In this document: positions 9,497-18,960 of the stretch, one piece after another | Layout of the letters: every line of letters begins with the position of its first letter | How positions within the stretch are numbered: the stretch's first letter is position 1 | Assembly: GCA_964609675.1 (NCBI GenBank) | Contig: CAZSRX010000012.1 | Location: forward strand, 1 to 64,000 | Reading direction: 5' to 3' | Length of the DNA: 64,000 nt | Source of the DNA: CAZSRX01 sp964609675 [NCBI: uncultured Bacteroidota bacterium] | Lineage (GTDB): Bacteria; CLD3; SB21 | Notes under the pieces: model-generated | What the model saw: the letters and a program-made list of their open reading frames with translations, nothing else | Told to the model about the DNA's origin: nothing | Database searches by the model: none | Made by a program: the position numbers and the translations under genes

Positions 9497-9898
9497 ATGT
9501 TTCCTGAATTAAAATACAACCCGATAAGACATAAGACTGCCCTGATAGTGGATGACGAATACTCAATATTGACTCTGTGGCGGGATTTATTAATGATGCA
9601 TGATTGTATTGCCATTACACGAAATTGCGTGAAGGGTGCCATCAACTATTTATTAAGGCACGATGTTGATTTCATCATCTCAGATTATGAAATGCCTGAA
9701 ATGAACGGTTTTGAATTAATTCAGTGGGTAAGAAAAGATTATGATTTGTTTATTCCGATTATTCTATGTACCGGTTCAGGGTTTGAAGAGCTGCCGCCCA
9801 TTAATGATCCGTTTATCAAATATATCCAGAAACCGTTCAACATTGATGATCTGATAAAATCATTATCATCTATTGAAAGTATTCTTTCAGTCTCTTAA
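9497..9898 (+). CDS. Stand-alone response-regulator receiver protein (CheY-like)
   Basis: 133 residues, a single receiver domain with no output domain. The acidic pair is in LIVDDEYS, the phosphoacceptor Asp in FIISDYEMPEMNGFELI, the conserved Thr in ILCTGSG and the Lys in IQKPF, so it should be phosphorylatable. AAGGA lies upstream of the ATG. No histidine kinase is adjacent; the partner must be encoded elsewhere. It ends 23 bp before fecR and so is probably co-transcribed with the anti-sigma gene. Single receivers can act by binding a partner protein, and an effect on the FecR/sigma pair is an inference from position only. Confidence 0.88.
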   Translation: MFPELKYNPIRHKTALIVDDEYSILTLWRDLLMMHDCIAITRNCVKGAINYLLRHDVDFIISDYEMPEMNGFELIQWVRKDYDLFIPIILCTGSGFEELPPINDPFIKYIQKPFNIDDLIKSLSSIESILSVS

Positions 9899-9921
9899 CA
9901 GTAAACTTTAAAAGGTAGAAT

Positions 9922-10896
9922 ATGGAAGATAAATTTTTAAATGAGCTTTTTATATCAAAATGGCTCCAGGACGGACTAACTGAAATTGAAAAGAACGAGT
10001 TTAACGAGTGGTTGCAGGTCCATAATGAACACAGGAAACTGTTTGAGGAATTCCGTTTAATCTGGGATCAAGCGGGGCAGATTTCTTTTCCAACCCATAA
10101 CAAACAAATCGTATGGGAAAAAATACGAAGTAAAATCAGTCAAACGGCGTCCGGTAAGCCGTATCCATTTATTTCCGGTAGTCTTCAATTGTTACAATGG
10201 GCTATACCCGCCGCAGCGACGATATTAATCATTATTGGGTTATATTATTTTCTACAAAAAGATACGTTGACAGTTGAAGCGTTAAACGGTAAGGTAACCC
10301 ACGTGATCCTGCCGGATAGTTCGGAAGTGATTTTGAATGCGGGTTCACAGATGGAGTACCCAACTTCCGGATGGGAAGAAACACGCAATGTCAAATTGAT
10401 GGGGGAGGCCTATTTCAAAATCAGGAAAGCACAAACGTCATTTATAGTTATATCGGATGATGTTTCTATCGAAGTACTGGGTACCGAGTTTAATGTCAAA
10501 ACAAGAAATGACAAGACGGAAATAGTATGCACAAAAGGAAAAGTAAAAGTGGCTTCGGCATACAGCCCTCAGGAACCGGTGTTTCTAACGGCAGGTATGG
10601 GTACTCATGTTCGTGAACATTCGGTCCCGGTAAAACCCTATTTGGTAGATTCTGATAAAAAAACCGGATGGTTGAAAGGAGAACTCCATTTTGAACAGGA
10701 ACAACTTTTTTCTGTATTTGAGGAAATCGAACGACAATATAACGTAACGATCCGTACGAATCTGAAAAATTCTAATCAGAAATTTACCGGTCAATTAAAG
10801 GTTAGCCAAGTCAGAGAATCTTTGGACTTAATATGCCTGATCGCCGGTATCGACTATACACAAATAAATGATTCAACATTTTTTATCCATCAATAA
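9922..10896 (+). CDS. FecR-family anti-sigma factor / sigma regulator
   Basis: 324 residues. Residues 1-80 are the cytoplasmic sigma-binding part (FNEWLQVHNEHRKLFEEF). A single membrane helix lies at about 90-112. Residues 118-215 are the periplasmic FecR domain (VILPDSSEVILNAGSQMEYP, then VLGTEFNVKT), and residues 255-324 are a DUF4974-type C-terminal domain (FEEIERQYNVTI, FTGQL). Such proteins hold an ECF sigma factor and release it when the N-terminal STN domain of a TonB receptor signals. The receptor gene follows after 15 bp; the sigma gene is 1.7 kb upstream. Confidence 0.93.
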   Translation: MEDKFLNELFISKWLQDGLTEIEKNEFNEWLQVHNEHRKLFEEFRLIWDQAGQISFPTHNKQIVWEKIRSKISQTASGKPYPFISGSLQLLQWAIPAAATILIIIGLYYFLQKDTLTVEALNGKVTHVILPDSSEVILNAGSQMEYPTSGWEETRNVKLMGEAYFKIRKAQTSFIVISDDVSIEVLGTEFNVKTRNDKTEIVCTKGKVKVASAYSPQEPVFLTAGMGTHVREHSVPVKPYLVDSDKKTGWLKGELHFEQEQLFSVFEEIERQYNVTIRTNLKNSNQKFTGQLKVSQVRESLDLICLIAGIDYTQINDSTFFIHQ

Positions 10897-10911
10897 TCTG
10901 GAGTAATATCA

Positions 10912-13521
10912 ATGACAAAAACGGTTTTAATGATAATCGGTTTAACGCTGATCTTTATCATGCCTTTTACGTTGGCGGGACAAGAAAATGAAGACTCGGA
11001 ATTGCGTCCACTAAAGATCGTACTTGCAGAACTGGAGAAAGCTTATGATGTAAAATTTTCCTATATGGAAGAGGCCATCCAAGATATTTTAGTGGGTCGT
11101 TTCAATCGCACTGAAAAAATAGAGTCTATTCTTATCGAGTTGCTTTCCGGAACGGATGTGTCCTATAAAATTATCGACGCAAAAAATATCATATTAATCA
11201 AATCAAAGAAAAAACAGAAACAAAAAGAACAAACGACGAGCAGTCAGAACGGTTCTATTAGTGGTTTTGTGCGAGATGCATCCAGCAAAGAATGTTTAAT
11301 AGGTGCCAATGTGTTTCTGCTAGGCACCAATTGGGGGGACGCCACCAATCTGCAGGGTTTTTTTAGTCTGCTTCAGATTCCTGAAGGTCGTTATATTCTG
11401 GCATGCCATTATATGGGCTATAAACCTTACAAAATTCCGATAGAAATCAAAGCCGGTCAGAAAAAGAGCGTGACGATTGCAATGGAATCCGATGAAATCA
11501 CGGGCGAAGAGATCGTAATTATAGCTGATTCGGTAAGAAGCACCATCGAGCGCATGTTTACGCGACCTTTGTCTAAAATAGAAATAAAACCCATCGAGAT
11601 AAAAAATCTGCCCCAAGTAGCCGAGACGGATATATTGCGATCCTTCCAATCGATGCCTGGAATTTCAGCTGTATCTGATTTTTCTTCCGCATTGTATATC
11701 CGGGGAGGCACCTCCGATCAAAATCTTTATCAAATCGACGGGGCCGACGTTTATAATCCAGAACATGCGTTCGGCTTATTTTCAACCTTTAACACGGATG
11801 CTATAAAAAACGTAGAACTATCTAAAGGAGGATTTGGAGCCGAATACGGTGGGAGACTTTCATCAGTTATGAACATTACAAACATGGAAGGTAACCGCGA
11901 AAAATTTGAAGGTACCGCTTCGTTAAGCTTATTATCGGGGAAAACGAACTTACAATTTCCTGTAAAAAATAACGGGGCAGTTTCGGTTTCGTTGCGAAGG
12001 ACGTATTTTGACCAGACCGTCGGCCGGGCGATTAAAGATATTCCGAATTATTATTTTTATGATGGCAGCGTCAAAGGTTTTTTTCAGATCGATGACAAAA
12101 ATTATTTAACGGTAAGTATGTTCAAAGGTCGGGATGTATTTGATCTGACGAGCAACACTCATACTAACGATGACGGTGATATTGATTTGAATTGGGGTAA
12201 CACCAACGGTAGTATCCGATGGACAAGGGTATTCAATCCCCAGTGGTTCGCCAATTTCTGGGTAACCGGAAGTCTATATGATTGCAATTTTAATTTCGAT
12301 CGTATCCAGCGATTTGCTCAGAATAACCGGATAACCGACTGGTCTCTTAAAGGTAACATTACCTATAAACAATCCCAGTACCTGACATATAAAGTCGGCT
12401 TTGAACAGAAAAATCTAAATGTTTCATGGAAAGTTAATGACGAACCCAGCGCGTTATTTGTGAATTATAAAAATCCCGCTTATTTGATTGTTACGTATTT
12501 TCAGACGGATTGGGAACCCAATGAACAATGGTTTATTGAAACCGGTTTTCGTACGAATTATTTCAACAGCCAGAAAAAAATTATTTTGGTTGAACCGCGC
12601 GGTTCCATAAAATATCGCCTGACGGAATCTTCGAACATTAAAGCGGCCGGTGGGCTGTTTTATCAGTTCTTACACCGCATTCCCATGGATATGTACGGCG
12701 TATGGATGACGTCTAACGATTATTATAAACCCTCCTCGGCCTTGCATGCGATACTCGGATATCAATATCAATGGCAAGACATTTATGAACTGGAGGTTGA
12801 AACGTATTACAAAAAATATTACAACATCTATGCGTATAATCCTAATTTTACCATTACCATGCGACCGACGTCGTATGACCCCGTAGGGAATAGTGTTTAT
12901 AATAATTTAGACGGTATGCTCAATATAGGAGACGGTTATTCGGCCGGTTTGGAAATCATGCTAAAAAAGATAGCCGGACCCCTGACCGGTTGGACAGGCC
13001 TCACCTTGTCCCGAACGCTAAACCGGTTTGACGGTGTCAATCAGAATAAAAGTTTCACGCCTAGACATGATCGTACCGTCATGGTTAATACGACCTGTAA
13101 TGCCGATGTTAGAAACACCATGCGATGGCTGAAGAATAAACCTTTACAACAGGAAAAAAGTAAATGGATATTAGGTATTAATTTTGTCTATTCCACCGGA
13201 CAACCCATTACATTGGTAGGATCCAGTTATTGGATCCGCTCATCTCCGGATGCGCATCAATTAATATACAAATATCCAAGCACCATTAATAAATTTCGTT
13301 TGCCGTATTATGCGCGGTTAGATCTTAGCGTTACTTATCAAAGACAATACACGCGCTGGCTGATGGAATATTATTTACAAATCTTTAATGTGGGTTTCCG
13401 TCAGAATGTTTGGTACGTTGAATATAATACATTCAACAGGGAAGGGCAGATATTTCAGACCGTTAAACCCGTTCCTATGTTTCCTATTGTGCCGACCTTC
13501 GGTGTTAATTGTAAATTTTAA
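10912..13521 (+). CDS. TonB-dependent outer-membrane transducer with STN domain
   Basis: 869 residues. Signal peptide 1-23. STN domain 31-97 (LRPLKIVLAELEKAYDVKFS), the part that touches FecR in transducing receptors. Charged linker 98-112. Carboxypeptidase-regulatory-like domain 115-195. Plug 228-325 (MPGISAVSDFSSALYIRGG, then QIDGADVYNPEHAFGLF). The rest is a beta barrel ending in an aromatic strand (FGVNCKF). No clear TonB box was identified. Together with the FecR and sigma genes this makes a cell-surface signalling receptor; the ligand is unknown, since neither siderophore nor glycan-use genes are adjacent. Confidence 0.92.
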   Translation: MTKTVLMIIGLTLIFIMPFTLAGQENEDSELRPLKIVLAELEKAYDVKFSYMEEAIQDILVGRFNRTEKIESILIELLSGTDVSYKIIDAKNIILIKSKKKQKQKEQTTSSQNGSISGFVRDASSKECLIGANVFLLGTNWGDATNLQGFFSLLQIPEGRYILACHYMGYKPYKIPIEIKAGQKKSVTIAMESDEITGEEIVIIADSVRSTIERMFTRPLSKIEIKPIEIKNLPQVAETDILRSFQSMPGISAVSDFSSALYIRGGTSDQNLYQIDGADVYNPEHAFGLFSTFNTDAIKNVELSKGGFGAEYGGRLSSVMNITNMEGNREKFEGTASLSLLSGKTNLQFPVKNNGAVSVSLRRTYFDQTVGRAIKDIPNYYFYDGSVKGFFQIDDKNYLTVSMFKGRDVFDLTSNTHTNDDGDIDLNWGNTNGSIRWTRVFNPQWFANFWVTGSLYDCNFNFDRIQRFAQNNRITDWSLKGNITYKQSQYLTYKVGFEQKNLNVSWKVNDEPSALFVNYKNPAYLIVTYFQTDWEPNEQWFIETGFRTNYFNSQKKIILVEPRGSIKYRLTESSNIKAAGGLFYQFLHRIPMDMYGVWMTSNDYYKPSSALHAILGYQYQWQDIYELEVETYYKKYYNIYAYNPNFTITMRPTSYDPVGNSVYNNLDGMLNIGDGYSAGLEIMLKKIAGPLTGWTGLTLSRTLNRFDGVNQNKSFTPRHDRTVMVNTTCNADVRNTMRWLKNKPLQQEKSKWILGINFVYSTGQPITLVGSSYWIRSSPDAHQLIYKYPSTINKFRLPYYARLDLSVTYQRQYTRWLMEYYLQIFNVGFRQNVWYVEYNTFNREGQIFQTVKPVPMFPIVPTFGVNCKF

Positions 13522-13543
13522 AAATTCAAGGAGCGTTTTTTAT

Positions 13544-14452
13544 ATGAAACCATTTTATTTTAGATTATTAGGCGTTATTACAATATTTTTTAACGCCGGA
13601 TGCGGTGATACCAGTATTAAGGTAGGTCCAAATTCATATGAACCGAAAATTGTTATTGACGGGTATATTTATCCCGGAAATATAGTTCAGGATATCCGGA
13701 TTATGAGAAATAATCCGATTAACGGAACCCTAAGTGATGATATAGCACTTGATTCTGCGCTGGTAACGATCACAGATCTACAGACCTCAATGGTATATCC
13801 TTTGATATTCGATAAAAATGGCAAAGCGTACCGGTATGACAGCACTGATTTGGTAATCGGTTACAATAAAAGGTATCGTTTGGATGTGCAGGCGGAAATT
13901 GACGGTAAGGTATTGAACGCTTCGAGTATTACCACCATGCCCGACAGCGGTTTTCAGATTCTCGAAACAGAAAGTATTATTGACAGTTTAACTTACCGTC
14001 AAAGGAATACTTTGGGTAGGTTGGAGAATTTCTTACTTCGGTTTCAGCGTTCGCCAAATACTTCTTTCTATGCAATTTCTATTACCTCCCTTGATGCAGA
14101 TACATCGACATTTATATATTATCCCGCAAACCCGGCCGGTAATATCGATAGGAATGAGGTACTAAGAACGTTTGAATATTACAGGCATATAATGATTTAT
14201 GTTAATAATACGCCGATCAGCGCCGGTATATCAGAGCGCTCTATTGATTGGGCGGATATATGGTTTTACGGGCGATACCAGATCATTGTTTATGCCGCCG
14301 ATAGGAATTACAGAGATTTCTGCCTCTCGTTCGATAATGTTGAGGAGCAAGATGGTAATTATCATGAACCCGCTATGCATATTCAGGGCGATGGCATTGG
14401 TGTTTTCGGATCGATGATCGCTGATACAGTTTTTGTGAAGGTTTTACGTTAA
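13544..14452 (+). CDS. DUF4249-family surface lipoprotein
   Basis: 302 residues from the ATG at 13544, 10 bp after AAGGAG; the frame is open upstream into the receptor gene but the signal peptide defines this start. The lipobox is in FFNAGCGDTS. YEPKIVIDGYIYPGN, then ALVTITDLQ and YRLDVQA match the DUF4249 pattern, a family usually encoded right after TonB-dependent receptors in Bacteroidota and relatives. By analogy with SusD-like partners it may bind the receptor's ligand on the cell surface, but no ligand is established. The frame is intact. Confidence 0.8.
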   Translation: MKPFYFRLLGVITIFFNAGCGDTSIKVGPNSYEPKIVIDGYIYPGNIVQDIRIMRNNPINGTLSDDIALDSALVTITDLQTSMVYPLIFDKNGKAYRYDSTDLVIGYNKRYRLDVQAEIDGKVLNASSITTMPDSGFQILETESIIDSLTYRQRNTLGRLENFLLRFQRSPNTSFYAISITSLDADTSTFIYYPANPAGNIDRNEVLRTFEYYRHIMIYVNNTPISAGISERSIDWADIWFYGRYQIIVYAADRNYRDFCLSFDNVEEQDGNYHEPAMHIQGDGIGVFGSMIADTVFVKVLR

Positions 14453-14493
14453 TCGTTTACTAAAAGGATCTGGGAATAGTTAGAGGTTTTTCT

Positions 14494-14778
14494 ATGAAAT
14501 ATAAAAATCAATTACCGCAAACTCACTTGATTGATAAGAAGAACTTAATTAAGACAGCAGATAACCCAGAATCAATAGAACGTGATATTGGCGACAGAAT
14601 GTCCGATCATTTATTGTATCCTCCGTTAATCATTGATATCACTGAAAAGCAGCAGCGTAAACAAATTAGAACATTAAGATCCTGTGCTATAGCAAAACAT
14701 ATCGACGGTTGCTGGGATTGTAAAGCGTTTTCTGGCTGCAGGAAAATTTTATTTTTGCAAAAAAAGGTATTAGAATGA
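14494..14778 (+). CDS. Small Cys-rich protein, DUF3795-like C-terminus
   Basis: 94 residues, preceded by AGAGG 7 bp before the ATG. No signal peptide. The C-terminal third holds four cysteines in RSCAIAKHIDGCWDCKAFSGC, a layout (C-x8-C-x2-C-x5-C) that resembles the end of DUF3795 proteins, which are thought to bind metal. The N-terminal 60 residues are basic and not recognised. It follows the DUF4249 gene by 41 bp in the same direction and may belong to the sigma cassette. No function can be assigned. Confidence 0.6.
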   Translation: MKYKNQLPQTHLIDKKNLIKTADNPESIERDIGDRMSDHLLYPPLIIDITEKQQRKQIRTLRSCAIAKHIDGCWDCKAFSGCRKILFLQKKVLE

Positions 14779-14798
14779 TAAGGTAACGAGCCTCATCG

Positions 14799-15821
14799 TT
14801 AATTAGTTGTTTTATTTGATCCGGTCATTTCATTATATACACTCTCAATGTTCTGCTTCAGCAGTTGCGGCCATTCCAGATGCTTAAATTCCGGGAGCGT
14901 GATTTCGTTCTGCATCTGTTCCAGCGTACGGCCTTTTTGAATCGCGTTACGAACGGCTTGGCGCAGGGAAGTCAGGTAGTTGATTTTCTTCTGAAGGCCT
15001 GATTTATCGGTTATTTCGCCGTGTCCGGGAATCACGAGGTCGATATCCCACGCCATAACTTTTTGCAGTTGATCTATCCAGTTTTCGGTGTTTGACCCGT
15101 CCGGCCAGATAATGTAGGGAACTCTCCCATGGAACAGCATATCACCCATATGGACAGTTCTCTGATTCACGAAATGGACCAGAATATTACAGCGGGTATG
15201 CGCCGGTCCGGGATAAATAAGCCGCACGGTATCATGACCCGCGTAAATGGTCATGGACTCATTAAAAGTGACGGAGGGATAAATGACCCTGGCCGTGTTC
15301 ATTTCATCGAGATAATTCTGCAGATCCTTAAGTTTTTTTTCAGCCCCAACCAGATTCGTATCATGATTCTTTTTATAACGATCGATATTTTTCTTTAATT
15401 CGTCAATTTGCGCCGGCAGATCTTTCTCGATAGAATTTTTTATTCGGCTTTCGTTCCGTTTCAAATGCGCGGAAATATGGTCGTGTCCAATGATGACGGG
15501 CGAACCCGGAAAGGATACTAATCCCGCCGTATGATCCCAGTGGTAATGGGTGAGAAGGATATACTTTATCGGTTTGTCGGTTACGGTTGCCACTTGTTCC
15601 CCAATGCGCCGGCCCTGGGCGGGATACGTTCCGGCGTCCACAACGATGACGCCGTCATCGGTTACAAGAAACACGACATTGCCGCCGCGGGATTCGCTGA
15701 CCTTGTAAAGACGGTCAGCGATACGGACAGGCCCGTCCTGCGCAGTAACCCGTTGTACCGATAAAAGACTCAGATGATATACTGCCGATAAAATCAAAAG
15801 CGCGATGCATTTCATGAACAT
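14799..15821 (-). CDS. Secreted metallo-beta-lactamase-fold hydrolase
   Basis: 340 residues with an N-terminal signal peptide (about 27 residues). The zinc motif LLTHYHWDHTAG (H-x-H-x-D-H) is followed by PGPAHTRCNILVHF and the late His in LVIPGHGE, so all metal ligands look present. An insertion of about 60 charged, helical residues (RIKNSIEKDLPAQIDELKKN onward) lies between the first and second metal motifs. The fold covers beta-lactamases, thiolesterases and quinoprotein-relay hydrolases; nothing here picks one. It is convergent with the gene at 14494. A TonB receptor cassette lies next to it but on the other strand. Confidence 0.8.
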   Translation of the reverse strand: MFMKCIALLILSAVYHLSLLSVQRVTAQDGPVRIADRLYKVSESRGGNVVFLVTDDGVIVVDAGTYPAQGRRIGEQVATVTDKPIKYILLTHYHWDHTAGLVSFPGSPVIIGHDHISAHLKRNESRIKNSIEKDLPAQIDELKKNIDRYKKNHDTNLVGAEKKLKDLQNYLDEMNTARVIYPSVTFNESMTIYAGHDTVRLIYPGPAHTRCNILVHFVNQRTVHMGDMLFHGRVPYIIWPDGSNTENWIDQLQKVMAWDIDLVIPGHGEITDKSGLQKKINYLTSLRQAVRNAIQKGRTLEQMQNEITLPEFKHLEWPQLLKQNIESVYNEMTGSNKTTN

Positions 15822-15966
15822 ATTTTAGCCGAAAAAATTGGATAAGGTAAAATCATCATTGATTATTATAGGATAATTAATTAACATTTGCAACAAACAT
15901 AGTCCAAACCATGGATTTATTTTATTTCGTTTATCAAAAAAACATTCGGTGCAATAAGATCATATT

Positions 15967-16590
15967 ATGAAAAAAATATTTCTTGTCTTTCTAAACATCG
16001 GATGGATAGCGGGTTTTAACCTTTATTCACAGACCGGGGTTGTGCAATTTACAATTAACCGGGATATGGGCATATCATTAGGAGCCCTGCATAAACAAAG
16101 CTGGAATATTGACCGGTTGGGTTTCGGTTTATCCGTTCAGCTGAATTTTTTCTTAAAGGACCGGATATCGGTGGGAGCTGAAGCGGGTTTTCTCGACATC
16201 AAAGGCAAGCCGGCCAGCGACGCACTTCGGGTAAAAAGCTACTCCCAGTCCTTCACGGCATTTGTGAATTATTATTTTCCGCCGACAAAAGTACTCCGGC
16301 CTTATACCGCACTCGGAGCCGGCGCTAACGCGGAGACGCTGACATTTACACTACAGAACTCCAGTATGCAACTCGACGTTTATGATGTTGTGCTAACGCC
16401 GCATGTGTTTGTCGGTACCGGTCTGGAACTGAAATATTCCAGGCATACTTCTGTGACCGTGGACGTTCGTTATAAAAACATATTTTCTGACGGCCGGCAT
16501 TACCGCCTTGACAGGCAAAAAGATCGGCTGAAAGGAAACACCCATCTTCTTGCCCTATCCGTAGGCGCGCGATTTGATATGGTACGGTAA
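15967..16590 (+). CDS. Outer-membrane beta-barrel protein
   Basis: 207 residues. Signal peptide of about 21 residues ending in LYSQT. The mature part is a run of alternating, amphipathic strands (VSVGAEAGFLDI, PYTALGAGANAETLTF, VFVGTGLELKYS, TSVTVDVRYKNIFSDG) and ends LLALSVGARFDMVR, the pattern of small OmpA/OmpW-like eight-stranded barrels. No extra domain. The following methyltransferase gene starts 32 bp later, so the two may share a transcript. Function unknown. Confidence 0.75.
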   Translation: MKKIFLVFLNIGWIAGFNLYSQTGVVQFTINRDMGISLGALHKQSWNIDRLGFGLSVQLNFFLKDRISVGAEAGFLDIKGKPASDALRVKSYSQSFTAFVNYYFPPTKVLRPYTALGAGANAETLTFTLQNSSMQLDVYDVVLTPHVFVGTGLELKYSRHTSVTVDVRYKNIFSDGRHYRLDRQKDRLKGNTHLLALSVGARFDMVR

Positions 16591-16622
16591 AAGGCTTTGA
16601 AGAAGCACCGCGAAAGCCTCTG

Positions 16623-17726
16623 ATGAATTATCTGTTTCCGTTTATAAAAAAGCCCCAGGATCCGCAATTACCGGTTCGTTTAAATGAAGCGGCGGTGCGT
16701 TTAAGCGGCAAGTTGAACCGCGTCAATCCGGCGGAACTCGCTGTCTCGGATTATAACAAAAAATATCTTGCGAAATATATTCGCAAAATGCGGCAGACGC
16801 TTCAGAAGTACGTCTATTTACTGATGACGGCGCTGGACGGTACCGGCAAACGCGCCGAGGACACTGTTTTGATAGATTACGGAGGCGGGTCGGGACTGAT
16901 ATCGTTGTTGGCCAAGGAGGCCGGCGTCGGAAGAGTCATTTATAATGATATTTTTGAAACTTCCATAACCGATGTTAAGGAATTGGCGCGCGTATTTGAA
17001 ATTGACCTTGACGATTATATCTGCGGTGATATTCAGGGGGTTCTGGAATACACACGCCGGTTGAACCTGAAGCCGGATGCGCTTGTTTCCAGTGATGTGC
17101 TGGAGCATATCTATGATTTGGATATGTTTTTTGGGGCGCTGGTTCATCATATGCCGGATGGTTTTTCCTTCGCCATGACGACCCACGCGAATCCGGGGAA
17201 TCCGGTCATCAATTATCTGCTGAAAAAAAAGCAGCGCGCGCTGGAATTAACGGACCGGCCTCCGGAATGGGGGCACAAAGCCAGCGACTCTCTGCGTTCC
17301 TATCGGCGTCTTCGCATGGACATTATTCGTGAAGGGTATCCGAGTCTAAATGAAACGGAAATAAATATGCTGGCGCTTCGGACACGGGGCCGGCACCGCG
17401 GCGATATAATGAAGTGCGCCGAAGAGTATGTAAGGGCCCGTATCATGCCGCCCATGCCGGATCATCCCACCAACACCTGCGATCCGCTGACCGGCAACCG
17501 GGCCGACCGGCTGATGAAACCGAAGGTGTATTTGCAGATTCTCAGCCAGGCGGGTTTCCAGGCGCGGCTGCTAAACGGATATTACGGTCATCCGCGTCCG
17601 CTCGTGCGGCGTATCATCGCGCGGCTGCTGGATTTAGGCATATACCTGACGGGTCGTCAGGGTTACCGGCTGGCATCGTATTTTATTATTGCGGGAAAGA
17701 AATCGCCACATACCGGCGGCGTTTAA
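16623..17726 (+). CDS. SAM-dependent methyltransferase
   Basis: 367 residues. Motif I is VLIDYGGGSGLISLL at about residues 81-95, followed by VIYNDIF and then SSDVLEHIYDL, the class I methyltransferase order. The C-terminal 150 residues are not recognised and include a basic stretch TRGRHRGDIMK. No membrane segments. It lies between an outer-membrane protein gene and a convergent membrane-protein gene, and there is no polysaccharide or lipid cluster to suggest a substrate. The substrate is unknown. Confidence 0.75.
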   Translation: MNYLFPFIKKPQDPQLPVRLNEAAVRLSGKLNRVNPAELAVSDYNKKYLAKYIRKMRQTLQKYVYLLMTALDGTGKRAEDTVLIDYGGGSGLISLLAKEAGVGRVIYNDIFETSITDVKELARVFEIDLDDYICGDIQGVLEYTRRLNLKPDALVSSDVLEHIYDLDMFFGALVHHMPDGFSFAMTTHANPGNPVINYLLKKKQRALELTDRPPEWGHKASDSLRSYRRLRMDIIREGYPSLNETEINMLALRTRGRHRGDIMKCAEEYVRARIMPPMPDHPTNTCDPLTGNRADRLMKPKVYLQILSQAGFQARLLNGYYGHPRPLVRRIIARLLDLGIYLTGRQGYRLASYFIIAGKKSPHTGGV

Positions 17727-17812
17727 CTTTCTCATCCTGGCAAGCCTGCGGTTCGCGGGTGATCTCCGCACCGCTTCCGGTCTTGCGGTTTGGTAAATTG
17801 GATCATCACGTT

Positions 17813-18700
17813 TTACGGAAACATCATTGAATAGCTGATATACACGATTGTACCCAGGCCGATGAGCACATTGACGGGTTTTACCGGCGGCTCGAAGGCG
17901 ATCATTAACCGGAGCGGAAGAATGCCCGATAAAGCGTATACCAAAAGTCCCCACGGCGAATGGCCCGTTTTGGAACCCGCCATCAGGTCGAAAAAAAGTT
18001 CCTGCCAGAACAGGACAAGAATCATGGTCATCACCGGCTGAAGATAATTCCGGAAAAGCGCGGTTTGGAATACCTTCTCCAGCACCTCCATGCATAAATA
18101 AGAAATGCCGATCAGGCTGAGGATCATCCCGGCAATCGTTAACAGGCCGTACCAGATCTTACCGTTAGCGAAAAACGTGATCATGTAAATGATGCCCAGC
18201 AGCACCGTCAGAATCAGCAGTACCATCATTATGAAAAACAAAAAGGGATTTTCTTCATCGTTCTTGCCGTTTTGAAGGGCCGGCACATCGGCCGCTGCGC
18301 CCATAATCACGGATACAAGGCCGGGGATCAGCAGCAGCAGAAAAGCGAATTCCTCCAGATTGCCTCGCCGGTACAGAAAGAACGGAAAGAAAAACGCAAG
18401 AGTCAGCGCGGTGGTTACTATAAAGAAACCCAGGACCCGGGAGAGGGATTTCCTAAACCGCCCGGCACCGGCCAGGATACTACCGCGCAGGCCTGCCAGG
18501 TACATCGGCACCGTAATATCAATCAGCAGGATAACCACAGCGAGTCCGGTAGAGTTGAATACGTTCAAAAGCGTTTGGCCGGGAGGAATGACATAAACGT
18601 TCAGTAAGACAAAGAAAGCCAATAGGCTGAAATCCACAATCAGTTCGTAGGGGTTGATTATTTTAAATGTTGCGGAAGCGGATGTTTGGGGCGTATCCAT
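17813..18700 (-). CDS. Polytopic membrane protein, unknown function
   Basis: 295 residues with about seven or eight hydrophobic helices spread through the chain, starting with FSLLAFFVLLNVYVI near residue 27. Short charged loops such as NGKNDEENP near 145. No catalytic motif was recognised. A GGAG lies upstream of the ATG. It is transcribed away from hslV and convergently to the methyltransferase. It could be an uncharacterised inner-membrane protein; no family name is offered. Confidence 0.6.
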   Translation of the reverse strand: MDTPQTSASATFKIINPYELIVDFSLLAFFVLLNVYVIPPGQTLLNVFNSTGLAVVILLIDITVPMYLAGLRGSILAGAGRFRKSLSRVLGFFIVTTALTLAFFFPFFLYRRGNLEEFAFLLLLIPGLVSVIMGAAADVPALQNGKNDEENPFLFFIMMVLLILTVLLGIIYMITFFANGKIWYGLLTIAGMILSLIGISYLCMEVLEKVFQTALFRNYLQPVMTMILVLFWQELFFDLMAGSKTGHSPWGLLVYALSGILPLRLMIAFEPPVKPVNVLIGLGTIVYISYSMMFP

Positions 18701-18960
18701 TATCCATAGTGCTCCGGTAAAGGTGGCGGTTGTTGGTCAACTGAAGAAAGGCAGGGATGGCTGTTTACCAGGTTTGGCAGTGAATTAGTTTTTCTATAAA
18801 TATAGGCTTTGCGCGCATTATAAACAACAGAAAATCCTACGAACCTCCGAAGGGTAATGATACGAACAGCCCGACGCATGGTATGTTAAGAAAAAACTTG
18901 CGAATCAATGAATTTGTAGCTAATCTTACGCAAAACAAAATATTAAGACAGGGCGTTGTG

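Noticed and set aside
17770-17789. ACCGC/GCGGT hairpin as terminator of the methyltransferase gene
   Set aside because: Only a 5-bp stem, 10-nt loop and no T-run.
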